Positions 46,595 through 55,641 of a stretch of 64,000 nt of DNA are shown in pieces. This stretch comes from Streptomyces atratus (lineage in GTDB: Bacteria > Actinomycetota > Actinomycetes > Streptomycetales > Streptomycetaceae), in contig NZ_FPJO01000002.1 in assembly GCF_900119365.1 (NCBI RefSeq), positions 186,001 to 250,000 on the forward strand. Direction: 5' to 3'. The notes under the pieces are model-generated. The model searched no databases. It had not been told where the DNA came from and worked only from the letters and a program-made list of their open reading frames with translations. Made by a program: the position numbers and the translations under genes. Each line of letters starts with the position of its first letter. The stretch's first letter is position 1.

Positions 46595-46747
46595 ATGCGC
46601 TTCGAGATCATGCGACTCGACGATGTCGACGGTACCGCCGTGGACAGCACCGTCGTGGACGCCGCCTCCGTCAACCGGATCGTGCAGCAGGCCGCAGCCA
46701 TAGGCCAGCGCATCTATATCCGCCCGGCCGAGACCTCGGCTTCGTAA
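46595..46747 (+). CDS. 50-residue conserved protein of unknown function
   Basis: Starts ATG at 46595, preceded by GGAAG. It reads MRFEIMRLDDVDGTAVDSTV and ends RIYIRPAETSAS. A beta-alpha-beta arrangement is plausible. The start is short for gene finders but the codon bias and the ribosome site are good, and I recall similar 50-residue proteins in other actinobacteria. It is followed by a terminator. Confidence 0.75.
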   Translation: MRFEIMRLDDVDGTAVDSTVVDAASVNRIVQQAAAIGQRIYIRPAETSAS

Positions 46748-46770
46748 CGCACGACGACGCACAAAGACGA

Positions 46771-46805
46771 AGCGCCCCCGTACGGAAGGTCCGTACGGGG
46801 GCGCT
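46771..46805. terminator. 16-bp hairpin terminator
   Basis: AGCGCCCCCGTACGGA (46771-46786) pairs with TCCGTACGGGGGCGCT (46790-46805) over a three-base loop, between the convergent small gene and the MarC gene. Confidence 0.85.
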
Positions 46806-46824
46806 GTGGTGCCGCCCGGCGCCG

Positions 46825-47430
46825 TCAGGAGTTCTGGATGACCTGGGTGACGCCGTTGATGATCTGCTGTACGGCGATGGCGGACAGCATCATTCCGGCG
46901 AGCCTGGTCACGAGCACGACTCCGCCGTCCTTGATGACCCGGATGATCAGCAGCGAGTAACGCATGGTCAGCCAGAGCACGATGTGCATGGCGAGGATGG
47001 CCGACCAGACCGAGATCTGACTGGCCACGCTGTCGGCGTGCTGCACCGCCAGGATCACCGAGACGATCGCACCGGGCCCGGCGAGCAGCGGCATGCCCAG
47101 CGGTACGAGCGCCACATTGACGTCCTTGGTCTGCGTCGGCTCGTCGGTCTTGCCGGTCAGCAGATCGAGCGCGATCAGCAGCAGGAGCAGTCCGCCCGCG
47201 ATCATCAGGGCGGGTACGGAGACATGCAGGTAGTCGAGGATCTGCTGGCCGAGCAGACCGAAGACGGCGATCACGCCGAAGGCGACGGCGACCGCCTGCA
47301 GCGCCATCCTGCGCTGCATCCTGGCGGGGCGGCCCGCGGTGAGGGCGAGGAAGATCGGGGTGATCCCGGGGGGATCCATAATCACAAAAAGCGTGAGAAA
47401 AAGGGATCCGAAGACAGCGACGTCGAACAC
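46825..47430 (-). CDS. MarC-family integral membrane protein
   Basis: A 201-residue protein from GTG at 47430 (AAGG six bases before). Six membrane helices with TLFVIMDPPGITPIFLALTA at the first, and VPLGMPLLAGPGAI mid-protein, the MarC/UPF0056 signature. Transport role is not established for the family. The frame stays open far upstream, but the GTG has a ribosome site and the family starts here. It is downstream of a PHP gene on the same strand, separated by a terminator. Confidence 0.9.
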   Translation of the reverse strand: MFDVAVFGSLFLTLFVIMDPPGITPIFLALTAGRPARMQRRMALQAVAVAFGVIAVFGLLGQQILDYLHVSVPALMIAGGLLLLLIALDLLTGKTDEPTQTKDVNVALVPLGMPLLAGPGAIVSVILAVQHADSVASQISVWSAILAMHIVLWLTMRYSLLIIRVIKDGGVVLVTRLAGMMLSAIAVQQIINGVTQVIQNS

Positions 47431-47530
47431 AGTGAGCCTTGCGAGAAGAGAGAAACGGCCTGAAGGAGCGCACCCCGAAGCCATGACGGCGGCCCGACGG
47501 CCGGGTGCGCGGAAGTGGAACGTGAAGGTG

Positions 47531-47571
47531 GAAGGGGCGGTACGCGTACGGGGTCCGTGGACCGGCCCCTT
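47531..47571. terminator. Hairpin between the PHP and MarC genes
   Basis: GAAGGGGC (47531-47538) pairs with GCCCCTTC (47564-47571) and a GTCC/GGAC arm folds within the loop. It lies 12 bp after the PHP stop on the minus strand. Confidence 0.6.
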
Positions 47572-47582
47572 CGCGTGCGTCG

Positions 47583-48449
47583 TTACGCGGGGCGGGGCCC
47601 GCCGGCTCCCGGCACCGGGAAGGCTCCCGTGGCGCGCCGGGTGATCTCGCCGTAGATCTCGGGGTCGGTGGTGTACTCGCCGAGCCCGACGGCCTTGCGG
47701 CTGCCGTGGTAGTCGCTGGACCCGGTGGTCAGCAGCCCCAGGTCCTGAGCGAGCCCGCGCAGCCTGGCCCTGGTCGGCTCGTCGTGGTCCATGTGGTCGA
47801 CCTCGATGCCGTCGAGGCCGGCGGCGGCGAGCCGCGCGATCGAGGATTCGGGCACCACCTCGCCGCGCTTGACGGCGGCCGGGTGTGCGAAGACCGTGAC
47901 GCCGCCGGCGGCCTTGACCAGCCGGATCGCGTCGAAGGGGTCGAGTTCGTGCTTCTCGGCGTAGGCGCGTCCGCCGTCCGCGAGCCATTCGGGCGTGAAG
48001 GCATCGGAGACGCTCTCGACGACGCCCAGCTCGACGAGCGCGGTGGCGACGTGCGGCCTGCCGACCGATCCGTCCCCGGCGATCCTCGCGACCTGCTCCC
48101 ACTCGACGGGCACTCCGAGGTCCTGGAGCTTGCGCACCATGGTCCGGGCGCGCGGCACCCGGTCGTCGCGCACGAGTTCGCGTTCGCGGGCCAGCTCGGG
48201 CTCGTCGGGATCGAAGAGGTACGCCAGCAGGTGCAGGCCCACTCCGTCGATCCGGCAGGAGAGCTCGGCGCCGGTGACGAGGGTGAGCCCCTCGGGAAGG
48301 GCGGCGATCGCCTCGGCGTGGCCGCGCACGGTGTCGTGGTCGGTGAGCGCGACGACGTCCAGGCCCGCGGCGGCGGCGTTGCGCACCAGCTCGGCAGGGG
48401 TGTCCGTGCCGTCCGAAGCGGTGGAGTGGGTGTGCAGGTCGATGCGCAC
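47583..48449 (-). CDS. PHP-domain phosphoesterase
   Basis: A 288-residue protein with the trinuclear metal motifs of the PHP family: DLHTHSTASDGT (8-ish), LTDHDT, GAELSC, a GRPHVA segment, FAHPAA and SSDYHGS. Such stand-alone PHP proteins hydrolyse 3',5'-bisphosphates or short RNA 5' ends (RNase AM type). It is cytoplasmic. The start ATG is at 48449. The gene ends before the MarC gene with a hairpin between. Confidence 0.92.
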   Translation of the reverse strand: MRIDLHTHSTASDGTDTPAELVRNAAAAGLDVVALTDHDTVRGHAEAIAALPEGLTLVTGAELSCRIDGVGLHLLAYLFDPDEPELARERELVRDDRVPRARTMVRKLQDLGVPVEWEQVARIAGDGSVGRPHVATALVELGVVESVSDAFTPEWLADGGRAYAEKHELDPFDAIRLVKAAGGVTVFAHPAAVKRGEVVPESSIARLAAAGLDGIEVDHMDHDEPTRARLRGLAQDLGLLTTGSSDYHGSRKAVGLGEYTTDPEIYGEITRRATGAFPVPGAGGPRPA

Positions 48450-48542
48450 GACGCGTACTCCAGTACTCGGGGCCGGAAAAGGGGACGTCTCAGGATAACC
48501 GGCATTTGAACGGCGCCCGGCCGGGCGCGGAGGCTCCGGGGC

Positions 48543-49178
48543 TCAGAGCAGGCGCGGGGTGAGCGCCCCGCACGGTACGAGGTCCATCTCTCCCCCGGCC
48601 TCGCGCAGATCGGCGAGCACCAGCTCGTCGTACATCAGGAGCCCGGACTGCTCGGGCCAGACGATCGCCCAGAGCCAGAGCCCGCGCGCCTCGCCCGCGA
48701 AGACCGCCCGGTCCTCGGGGACTCCCTTGACGTTCCACAGCGGGGTGGGGCGGCCGGCGGCGAGCATCTTGACGTCCGGCGGGCTGTCGACATCCAGGTG
48801 GGGGCCGGGGTCGGGGCCGTCGATCCCGGCGTAGCGCGCGCCGAGTCCGACGCCGAGTTCCTCGGTGACGAGCAGCAGCTCACCGATGCCGCCGACGGGA
48901 CCGGGGCCGGAGCAGGCGACCGCCGTGGCCCGGCCGCCGCTGCGGTCGTCGCCCGCGCTCGCCACGCCGGTGAACAGCCAGCCGACCGGCAACGGCCAGG
49001 GCATCCACACCGGGACCTCGGCCCGGCGCACCACCACCCCCAGCGCTTCGACGCTGGGCGGAATCACCGGCTGCAGCGGTTGCACGCTGCCGTGCACCTC
49101 GCACTGCCAGGTGTCGGCGAACAGACCGGGCGCTCTGACCCGGCCTCCGCACTTCGGGCAACTGGGTTCGCCCCTCAT
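48543..49178 (-). CDS. DUF6758 zinc-ribbon protein
   Basis: A 211-residue protein beginning MRGEPSCPKCGGRVRAPG, with a second Cys-containing segment TWQCEVHG, probably a zinc ribbon. A TTG at 49187 with GGAGG is the alternative start. The rest (PVWMPWPLPVGWLFTGVA, and GLWLWAIVWP) resembles DUF6758 of streptomycetes; function unknown. It is divergent from the MFS exporter and upstream of the PHP gene. Confidence 0.82.
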   Translation of the reverse strand: MRGEPSCPKCGGRVRAPGLFADTWQCEVHGSVQPLQPVIPPSVEALGVVVRRAEVPVWMPWPLPVGWLFTGVASAGDDRSGGRATAVACSGPGPVGGIGELLLVTEELGVGLGARYAGIDGPDPGPHLDVDSPPDVKMLAAGRPTPLWNVKGVPEDRAVFAGEARGLWLWAIVWPEQSGLLMYDELVLADLREAGGEMDLVPCGALTPRLL

Positions 49179-49266
49179 AGCGACCAACGGTCCTCCAGGA
49201 CCGTCGCCGCGTCAAGGAAGATCACCCGTCCGCAGCGCGGCCCCTACCCGCAGAGATAGATGTAAC

Positions 49267-49296
49267 TTGCATTCATTAGGTTCTCTAACTTATTCT
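49267..49296 (+). promoter_or_regulatory. Promoter upstream of the MFS exporter
   Basis: TTGCAT (49267-49272) with an 18-bp spacer and TATTCT (49291-49296), in a 55-bp AT-rich patch. TAACTT occurs twice (49263-49268 and 49285-49290), flanking TTAGGTT, and may form an operator. Confidence 0.6.
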
Positions 49297-49335
49297 ATGC
49301 ATATCGCAACGATCTAGTGGAGAGCGAGAAGACCC

Positions 49336-50568
49336 ATGCAGGGAAAGGATCCGTTCGAGCAGGGCGCGGGCAGCATCCTGCGCCAGCCGAAGGCCGTCTG
49401 GGCCACGGCGGGCGCCTCTGTTGTCGCGTTCATGGGAATCGGCCTGGTGGACCCGATTCTGCCGTCCATCGCGAAGGGCCTGGAGGCGACGCCGAGCCAG
49501 GTGTCCCTGCTCTTCACCTCGTACTTCCTGATCACTGCCGTGGCGATGCTCGTCACCGGATTCGTGTCCAGCCGGATCGGCGGCCGCAAGACGCTCCTGG
49601 CCGGCCTCGCACTCGTCGTCGTCTTCGCCGCGCTCTCCGGCACCTCGTCGTCCGTCGGCGAACTCGTCGGATTCCGGGCCGGCTGGGGGCTCGGCAACGC
49701 GCTCTTCGTGTCGACCGCGCTGGCCGTGATCGTCGGCGCCGCGGCCGGCGGCAGCTCCGCGGCGATCCTGCTCTACGAGTCGGCACTCGGCCTCGGCATG
49801 GCCTGCGGGCCACTGGTCGGCGCCCTGCTCGGTGACGCCAGTTGGCGCTACCCCTTCTTCGGCACGGCCGCGCTGATGGCGATCGGCTTCATCTGCATCA
49901 CGGCGTTCCTGAAGGAACAGCCCAGGCCCGCCCGGAAGACCTCGCTGCTCGACCCGGTCAAGGCGCTCGGCCACGGCGGTCTGGCCTCGGTCGCCACCTC
50001 GGCGTTCTTCTACAACTACGCGTTCTTCACGATCCTGGCGTTCACCCCGTTCGTGCTGAACATGACGCCGTACAAGTCGGGTGCGGTGTTCTTCGCCTGG
50101 GGTCTGCTGCTCGCGGTCTTCTCGGTGCTCGTCGCCCCGCGGCTCCAGGAGCGCTTCGGCTCGCTGAAGGTGCTCGGCGCCTCGCTGGTGCTGCTCGCCG
50201 TCGACCTGCTGATCCTGGGGTACGGCAACCACACCGCCGCCATCGTCTGCACGATCGTCTCCGGCGCCTTCATCGGCATGAACAACACCGTCTACACGGA
50301 GCTGGCGCTCGGTGTGTCGGACGCGCCGCGCCCGGTGGCGAGCGCGGGCTACAACTTCGTCCGCTGGTTCGCCGCGGCGGCCGCCCCGTACCTCGCCCCG
50401 AAGATCGAGGAGTGGAGCAACATCCACATCCCGTTCGTGGTCGCCGCGGCCACGGCCGTGGTCGGTGCGGTCGTCGTCTGGATCCGGCGTGCGGCGCTGA
50501 CCCACGAGGCGGTGGAGCTGGAGCCGAAGCACGCCACCGAGGACAGCGTCACGGTCTTCGCCGACTGA
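49336..50568 (+). CDS. MFS drug/solute exporter
   Basis: A 410-residue transporter with 12 predicted helices. Motif A appears as GFVSSRIGGRKTLL between helices 2 and 3 (a variant of GxxxDRxGRR). Helix 5 carries the export-type motif C region SALGLGMACGPLVGALLG. It resembles proton-linked antibiotic or metabolite exporters. The ATG at 49336 is preceded by GGAGAG. No regulator gene lies next to it, but the AT-rich upstream patch suggests control by a MarR- or TetR-type protein. Confidence 0.92.
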   Translation: MQGKDPFEQGAGSILRQPKAVWATAGASVVAFMGIGLVDPILPSIAKGLEATPSQVSLLFTSYFLITAVAMLVTGFVSSRIGGRKTLLAGLALVVVFAALSGTSSSVGELVGFRAGWGLGNALFVSTALAVIVGAAAGGSSAAILLYESALGLGMACGPLVGALLGDASWRYPFFGTAALMAIGFICITAFLKEQPRPARKTSLLDPVKALGHGGLASVATSAFFYNYAFFTILAFTPFVLNMTPYKSGAVFFAWGLLLAVFSVLVAPRLQERFGSLKVLGASLVLLAVDLLILGYGNHTAAIVCTIVSGAFIGMNNTVYTELALGVSDAPRPVASAGYNFVRWFAAAAAPYLAPKIEEWSNIHIPFVVAAATAVVGAVVVWIRRAALTHEAVELEPKHATEDSVTVFAD

Positions 50569-50664
50569 CCCCGCCAGCCCCCGCACCGCCCCGCCCGCGG
50601 CTCTCCCTCCTGGCCGCGCGGCGGGGCTTCCGCATGCCCGGCCGGATCACTCCGGCGTACCGGC

Positions 50665-51300
50665 TCAGTCCAGGGGTACGGAGCCGCGCCGCGGATCACG
50701 CAGGTCCGTACCGTGCGAGAGCCACCGCTCCTGGAGCTCCTGCGCGCCCCTGACCCGCTTCCACGCGGCCTCGTTGTGCGTCATCGGCAGCAGCGGCAGG
50801 AACCGCACCGGCTCCATCGGCCCGCCCGTCTCCCGGCCGCCACCCCCCACCGAGCCGCTGCGCGGCGCAGGCTCACTCAGCTCCAGGTCCTCCACCAGCC
50901 CCCCCGGCTCGGCGACCAGGACGGAGCTGAACGGCGCCCCGGGCCACAGCGGTTCGCCGACGTCCAGCGAGGCACCCGGCGCCACGATCACCCCCTCGAC
51001 CTGCGGGGAGGCGGCGAGCACGGCGAGCGGGCGCAGCACCTTGTCGGTGTCGGCGAGTCCGGCGCGCACGGAGAGGACCAGCTCGGCGCGCGGGCCCTTC
51101 ACCGGGTCCACCAGGGCCGCGGTCGGGTCGGCCATCGGCTGGGCCGACATACCGAGCGTGGCGTAGCGCACCACATCGCCGTCGACGAAGCGCAGTACCT
51201 CGATCCGGTCCGTACCGAGAAACGTCACTGCAGCGCGCGCGTCCGGTTCACCGAGGGCCGTCAGCAGCCGGGCCTCGACCAGAGCAAGAATTTCTCCCAT
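50665..51300 (-). CDS. Suppressor-of-fused (SUFU)-domain protein
   Basis: A 211-residue protein from the ATG at 51300. It contains ELVLSVRAGLAD, GVIVAPGASLDVGEPLWPG, and ends with FLPLLPMTHNEAAWKR, the features of bacterial suppressor-of-fused domains. Some members are immunity proteins in toxin systems, but no toxin is adjacent here. Convergent to the MFS gene; divergent from corA. Confidence 0.82.
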   Translation of the reverse strand: MGEILALVEARLLTALGEPDARAAVTFLGTDRIEVLRFVDGDVVRYATLGMSAQPMADPTAALVDPVKGPRAELVLSVRAGLADTDKVLRPLAVLAASPQVEGVIVAPGASLDVGEPLWPGAPFSSVLVAEPGGLVEDLELSEPAPRSGSVGGGGRETGGPMEPVRFLPLLPMTHNEAAWKRVRGAQELQERWLSHGTDLRDPRRGSVPLD

Positions 51301-51706
51301 CCAGCGAGCATAGGTCGCGTATGGAATGGGCAAAGTAAGGGATTGGCCGTCAGTCGGCTGATAGTCTTGGCCGCTGGTCGGGGCAGCACGCAGAAGCGTC
51401 GCTCTCAGCCCCGACGACACGTCATCCCCCAAGGGGGACCGGCTGGAGGAGGTGGGGCTGCAATGGATCGAAGTCGATCGTGCAGTACCAACCGCTCTTC
51501 CGCACTCCACCTTTCCAGGTGATCTGAAGCCTCCCGGTCGAGGCCCACGGCTTTGCGCACGACGGAAGAGCACTCCTTTTTGCCTGTCTGTAGCGAACGC
51601 CGTCATCGCGCCGCCGCGGTGCCGCCCGCTTTGCGGACGTGAGCACACGTCCCCATTCCGGGCTGTTCCACGTGCCCGACGACGGCCCTCCGTGAAGGAG
51701 CCAGCC
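51301..51706. other. corA leader region
   Basis: 406 bp upstream of corA. Apart from the small candidate ORF at 51463-51522 it contains CCCCC/GGGGG complementarity near 51427-51438. No metal riboswitch matches from inspection alone. Confidence 0.4.
51463..51522 (+). CDS. Candidate 19-codon leader peptide upstream of corA
   Basis: ATG at 51463 with GGAGGAGG about ten bases upstream; the product reads MDRSRSCSTNRSSALHLSR and ends 184 bp before corA. Ser and Arg residues make up about two thirds of the peptide. A control role by translation of this leader is possible, as Mg importers often have leader ORFs. I cannot show it is translated. Confidence 0.4.
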   Translation: MDRSRSCSTNRSSALHLSR

Positions 51707-52822
51707 ATGTCGATGATCCGTGACCTGCGCGCCGCCGTGCGCCCGTCCCTGCGCAAGAGCAACGCCCTGCACAACAGTTACGACACCACCCGTGACCCCT
51801 CCGCCTCCAGCGCGGTCGTCGACTGCGCGGTCTACCGCGACGGACGGCGCCTGGAGAGCGGCACCTGCCGCACGCCGCACGAGGCGATGCTCCAGGTGCG
51901 CGAGGAGGGCGGCTTCGCCTGGATCGGCCTGCACGAGCCGACCGAGGAGGAATTCGCCGGTATCGCCCGGGAGTTCGGGCTGCACCCGCTCGCCGTCGAG
52001 GACGCCGTCCACGCCCACCAGCGGCCGAAGCTGGAGCGGTACGACGACACGCTGTTCACCGTCTTCAAGACCATCCACTACGTCGAGCACACCGAGCTCA
52101 CCGCCACCAGCGAGGTGGTCGAGACCGGCGAGGTGATGTGCTTCACCGGCCGGGACTTCGTCATCACCGTGCGGCACGGCGGCCACGGCTCGCTGCGCGC
52201 GCTGCGGCACCGGCTGCAGGACGACCCCGAGCTGCTCGCCAAAGGTCCCTCGGCGGTCCTGCACTCCATCGCCGACCATGTCGTCGACGGCTACATCGCG
52301 GTCGCCGGCGCCGTCCAGGACGACATCGACGAGGTGGAGATCGAGGTCTTCTCCACCCCGGCGAAGGGCAGCTCGCGCGGCTCGGAAGCGGGCCGGATCT
52401 ACCAACTGAAGCGCGAGGTACTGGAGTTCAAGCGGGCAGTGTCTCCGCTGCTGCGGCCGATGCAGCTGCTGAGCGAGCGGCCCATGCGGCTGATCGACCC
52501 CGACATCCAGAAGTACTTCCGTGACGTCGCCGACCACCTGGCACGGGTGCACGAGGAGGTCGTCGGCTTCGACGAACTGCTGAACTCGATCCTCCAGGCC
52601 AACCTGGCCCAGGCGACCGTCGCGCAGAACGAGGACATGCGCAAGATCACGTCCTGGGCGGCCATCGTCGCCGTGCCGACGATGATCTGCGGCGTCTACG
52701 GCATGAACTTCAAGCACATGCCCGAGCTGGGCTGGCGGTACGGCTACCCGATGGTGCTGGGCGTCATCGGGGTGGTCTGCTTCTCCATCCACCGCACCCT
52801 CAAGCGCAACGGCTGGCTCTGA
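51707..52822 (+). CDS. corA: CorA-family magnesium/cobalt channel
   Basis: A 371-residue channel with the hallmark GMN motif (CGVYGMNFKHMPEL) between two C-terminal helices, the long acidic helical cytoplasmic domain, and a short positively charged end. GGAG precedes the ATG at 51707. It imports Mg2+ down its gradient with gating by cytoplasmic Mg2+. It parallels Rv1239c. The adjacent MgtE-N/CBS gene suggests coordinated magnesium sensing. Confidence 0.93.
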   Translation: MSMIRDLRAAVRPSLRKSNALHNSYDTTRDPSASSAVVDCAVYRDGRRLESGTCRTPHEAMLQVREEGGFAWIGLHEPTEEEFAGIAREFGLHPLAVEDAVHAHQRPKLERYDDTLFTVFKTIHYVEHTELTATSEVVETGEVMCFTGRDFVITVRHGGHGSLRALRHRLQDDPELLAKGPSAVLHSIADHVVDGYIAVAGAVQDDIDEVEIEVFSTPAKGSSRGSEAGRIYQLKREVLEFKRAVSPLLRPMQLLSERPMRLIDPDIQKYFRDVADHLARVHEEVVGFDELLNSILQANLAQATVAQNEDMRKITSWAAIVAVPTMICGVYGMNFKHMPELGWRYGYPMVLGVIGVVCFSIHRTLKRNGWL

Positions 52823-52858
52823 GCACCGTCCCCCGGCCGGTCCAATAGAGTTCGGGGC

Positions 52859-53380
52859 ATGACTGCTGCTGCCGCTGACGTGCCGCTGGGCCGGGCCCTC
52901 GTCGAGGAGGCCACCAAGAAGTCGGGCCTCATCTGGGTGCGGGGCACCGGGCCCGCGCGGGCGCTGTGGCACGTATGGCACGAGGGTGCGGCGCATCTCG
53001 TCGGGGACGGCCCCGGCGAGCAGCCGCTCCCGGCCGGACTCACCGACGGGTCCGCCGCCGAGGTGACCGTGCGCAGCAAGGACAAGGGCGGCCGGCTGGT
53101 CGCCTGGACGGCCGCCGTGACGGAACTCGCCCCGCACTCCGAGCAGTGGGAGGCCGCGGTCGCCGAGCTCAAGGGCAAGCGGCTGAACGCACCGGACGCC
53201 GAGCGGATGACGGAGCGCTGGGCGCGCGAGTGCCGGGTGCTGCGGCTGACGCCCGGCGAGTTCCGTACGGAGCTGCCGGACGGCTCCCTGGCCGCGGCGC
53301 CGCTGCCGACGTCCGCGACCACCCGACGGCCGGTGCCCGCGGGGCTGCCGCGACTGCTGAAGCAGGGGCGCAAGGGCTGA
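52859..53380 (+). CDS. Conserved protein, leaderless transcript probable
   Basis: A 173-residue protein opening MTAAAADVPLGRALVEEA and containing GLIWVRGTGPARALWHVW. It may be related to flavin-binding split-barrel proteins, but no cofactor motif is definite. TAGAGT at 52846-52851 precedes the ATG by seven bases with no ribosome site, so transcription and translation probably start together. It begins 36 bp after corA; function unknown. Confidence 0.78.
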   Translation: MTAAAADVPLGRALVEEATKKSGLIWVRGTGPARALWHVWHEGAAHLVGDGPGEQPLPAGLTDGSAAEVTVRSKDKGGRLVAWTAAVTELAPHSEQWEAAVAELKGKRLNAPDAERMTERWARECRVLRLTPGEFRTELPDGSLAAAPLPTSATTRRPVPAGLPRLLKQGRKG

Positions 53381-53401
53381 CCGGGGCGGCGCGGCCCGCC
53401 G

Positions 53402-54163
53402 TCAGGACGACGTCTTGGGCAGCTGCTTCCCGTAGTCGACGGTGTCCCCCCGCGTCGGGGGCTCCAGGGCGAAGTCCTTGCCCCAGTCCGACAGGGTGAC
53501 GGTCCCCCCGCCACCGCCGCGCGCGAATCGCAGCGGGTACGCCGTGCCCTTCAGCGAGACGTCGAGCGTGCCGCCCTCGCCCTTGCCGCCCATGATCTGG
53601 ACGGTCCGGGTCTCGCCGACCGTCTGCCGATCCCCCTTGTTGAGGGTGCCGTGCAGCGTGAGCATCCCGTCGAGCAGGGTCTTCTTGTCCGTGAAGCCGC
53701 GCAGCTGCTTGTACGTGGGGTCGTCCTGGGGCACCTTCACGTACTTGTTCTGGAGTTTGTCCGCGGCCGCGCCGCCCGCCCCGCCGTCGGCGCCGGGCTT
53801 CTCCTCGTGGCTCCAGAACCCGGAGTCCGCCTTCAGATAGAGCTCGTCGCCGATCCGCAGCAGCTCGAAGGTGCTGTCCTTCGATACGACGGAGCCGGTG
53901 CCGCCCTTCTCCTTGAGCCGCATGTTGAGCTTGTACGTGCCGCCCTTGCTGACCAGCGTCCCGGCGAGGCGCACCGCGTCGGCGGCGTCCGCCGCGCGCT
54001 GTGCCTTCTTCTCGATCTCCGTGGCGTTCAGCTTGCCGACGCCGTTGGTCCCCTGGTCCGGGTCCTCGCCGCACGCCGTGAGGGCTGCGGCCAGGCCCGC
54101 ACAGAGCAGGGCGGCGAGGGCGGTCCGGCGTCGGGCCCGGACGGGCGGAACGGAAGAGGTCAC
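53402..54163 (-). CDS. Lipoprotein of the LppX/LprAFG-like type
   Basis: A 253-residue lipoprotein from the GTG at 54163 (GAGAGG upstream). The signal sequence ends in LTACG. The mature part has beta-rich segments such as TGSVVSKDSTFELLRIGDEL and TVQIMGGKGEGGTLD that recall LprG/LppX-like lipid-binding lipoproteins. Such proteins ferry lipids or drugs across the cell envelope. The assignment rests on fold-like features only. It corresponds in position to lpqX (Rv1228), though the order is not exact. Confidence 0.75.
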   Translation of the reverse strand: MTSSVPPVRARRRTALAALLCAGLAAALTACGEDPDQGTNGVGKLNATEIEKKAQRAADAADAVRLAGTLVSKGGTYKLNMRLKEKGGTGSVVSKDSTFELLRIGDELYLKADSGFWSHEEKPGADGGAGGAAADKLQNKYVKVPQDDPTYKQLRGFTDKKTLLDGMLTLHGTLNKGDRQTVGETRTVQIMGGKGEGGTLDVSLKGTAYPLRFARGGGGGTVTLSDWGKDFALEPPTRGDTVDYGKQLPKTSS

Positions 54164-54366
54164 GGGCGCACTGCCTCTCATCTGCATCGCGGGGGTGGCA
54201 GACGGCAGCGTACCCGTGCCGTTCACGCCTTCCGGCAGGGAGCCGTACGGACGGCTCCACCGGGGCAACCCGGAGCGGTACGGGCTAGCCTGATCCCGTC
54301 ATATCGGTTGATTGACTGCCAAACGAACAAGCCGGAGAAGTCGCACACGGAAGAAGGAGGCGCAGG

Positions 54367-55641
54367 ATGGTGGCAGGCGCCCCCCGGGTGTTCGTCTCCC
54401 ATCTCGCCGGCGTACCGGTCTTCGACCCCAACGGCGACCAGGTGGGCCGCGTCCGCGATCTGGTCGCGATGCTCCGGGTCGGCGGCAGGGCGCCCAGGCT
54501 GCTCGGGCTCGTCGTCGAGGTGCTCAGCCGCCGCCGGATCTTCCTCCCGATGACCCGGGTCACCGGGATCGAGTCCGGCCAGGTCATCACCACCGGCGTG
54601 GTCAACATGCGGCGCTTCGAACAGCGGCCCACCGAACGCCTGGTGCTCGGGGAGTTCCTCGACCGGCGGGTCCGCCTCGTGGAAACCGGCGAGGAGGTGA
54701 CCGTCCTCGACGTCTCCATCCAGCAGCTCCCGGCCCGCCGCGACTGGGAGATCGACAAGTACTTCGTACGCAAGGGCAAGGGCGGGGCGCTGCGCCGCAA
54801 GGGCGAGGCCCTGACGGTCGAGTGGTCGGCGGTCAGCGGGTTCTCGCTGGAGGAGGTCGGGCAGGGCGCCGAGACCCTGGTCGCCACGTTCGAGCGGCTG
54901 CGCCCGACGGACGTGGCGAACGCGCTGCACCATCTGTCGCCGAAGCGGCGGGCCGAGGTCGCCGCCGCGCTCGACGACGACCGGCTCGCCGACGTCCTGG
55001 AGGAGCTGCCCGAGGACGACCAGGTGGAGATCATCGGCAAGCTCCAGGAGGAGCGCGCCGCCGACGTCCTGGAGGCGATGGACCCGGACGACGCGGCCGA
55101 CCTGCTGTCCGAGCTGCCCGAGGAGGACAAGGAGCGGCTGCTGACACTGATGCGGCCGGACGACGCGGCCGATGTGCGGCGCCTCATGTCGTACGAGGAG
55201 CGGACCGCGGGCGGCCTGATGACCACCGAGCCGATCATCCTCCGGCCGGACGCGACGGTCGCCGACGCGCTCGCCCGGGTCCGGCAGGCCGACCTGTCCC
55301 CGGCGCTCGCCGCCCAGGTGTACGTGTGCCGGTCGCCCGACGAGACACCGACCGGCAAGTACCTGGGCACCGTGCACTTCCAGCGGCTGCTGCGGGATCC
55401 GCCGTACGCCCTGGTCAGCTCGATCGTCGACAGCGATCTCGTCCCCCTCACGCCGGACACCCCGCTGCCGGCCGTGACGAGCTATCTGGCCGCGTACAAC
55501 CTGGTCTCGGCACCCGTCGTGGACGAGAGCGGGTCGCTGCTCGGCGCGGTGACGGTCGACGACGTGCTCGACCATCTGCTGCCCGAGGACTGGCGCGAGA
55601 CGGACTTCCACAGCGAGGAGAGGGTGGCCGATGGCCGCTGA
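54367..55641 (+). CDS. PRC-barrel, MgtE_N and CBS-domain protein without a channel domain
   Basis: A 424-residue cytoplasmic protein (GAAGGAGG before the ATG). An N-terminal PRC-barrel-like region is followed by an MgtE_N superhelical part (RLRPTDVANALHHLSPKRRA and the DDAADLLSELPEED repeats), then two CBS domains (MTTEPIILRPDATVADALA; VVDESGSLLGAVTVDDVLD). MgtE channels have a C-terminal membrane domain that is absent here, so this is probably a soluble magnesium or nucleotide sensor. It parallels Rv1232c. It overlaps the DUF1003 gene by 11 bp. Confidence 0.88.
   Translation: MVAGAPRVFVSHLAGVPVFDPNGDQVGRVRDLVAMLRVGGRAPRLLGLVVEVLSRRRIFLPMTRVTGIESGQVITTGVVNMRRFEQRPTERLVLGEFLDRRVRLVETGEEVTVLDVSIQQLPARRDWEIDKYFVRKGKGGALRRKGEALTVEWSAVSGFSLEEVGQGAETLVATFERLRPTDVANALHHLSPKRRAEVAAALDDDRLADVLEELPEDDQVEIIGKLQEERAADVLEAMDPDDAADLLSELPEEDKERLLTLMRPDDAADVRRLMSYEERTAGGLMTTEPIILRPDATVADALARVRQADLSPALAAQVYVCRSPDETPTGKYLGTVHFQRLLRDPPYALVSSIVDSDLVPLTPDTPLPAVTSYLAAYNLVSAPVVDESGSLLGAVTVDDVLDHLLPEDWRETDFHSEERVADGR

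Noticed and set aside
50665..51300. SUFU-domain gene as an immunity gene of a toxin system
   Set aside because: No toxin, polymorphic tail or secretion gene is adjacent on either side.
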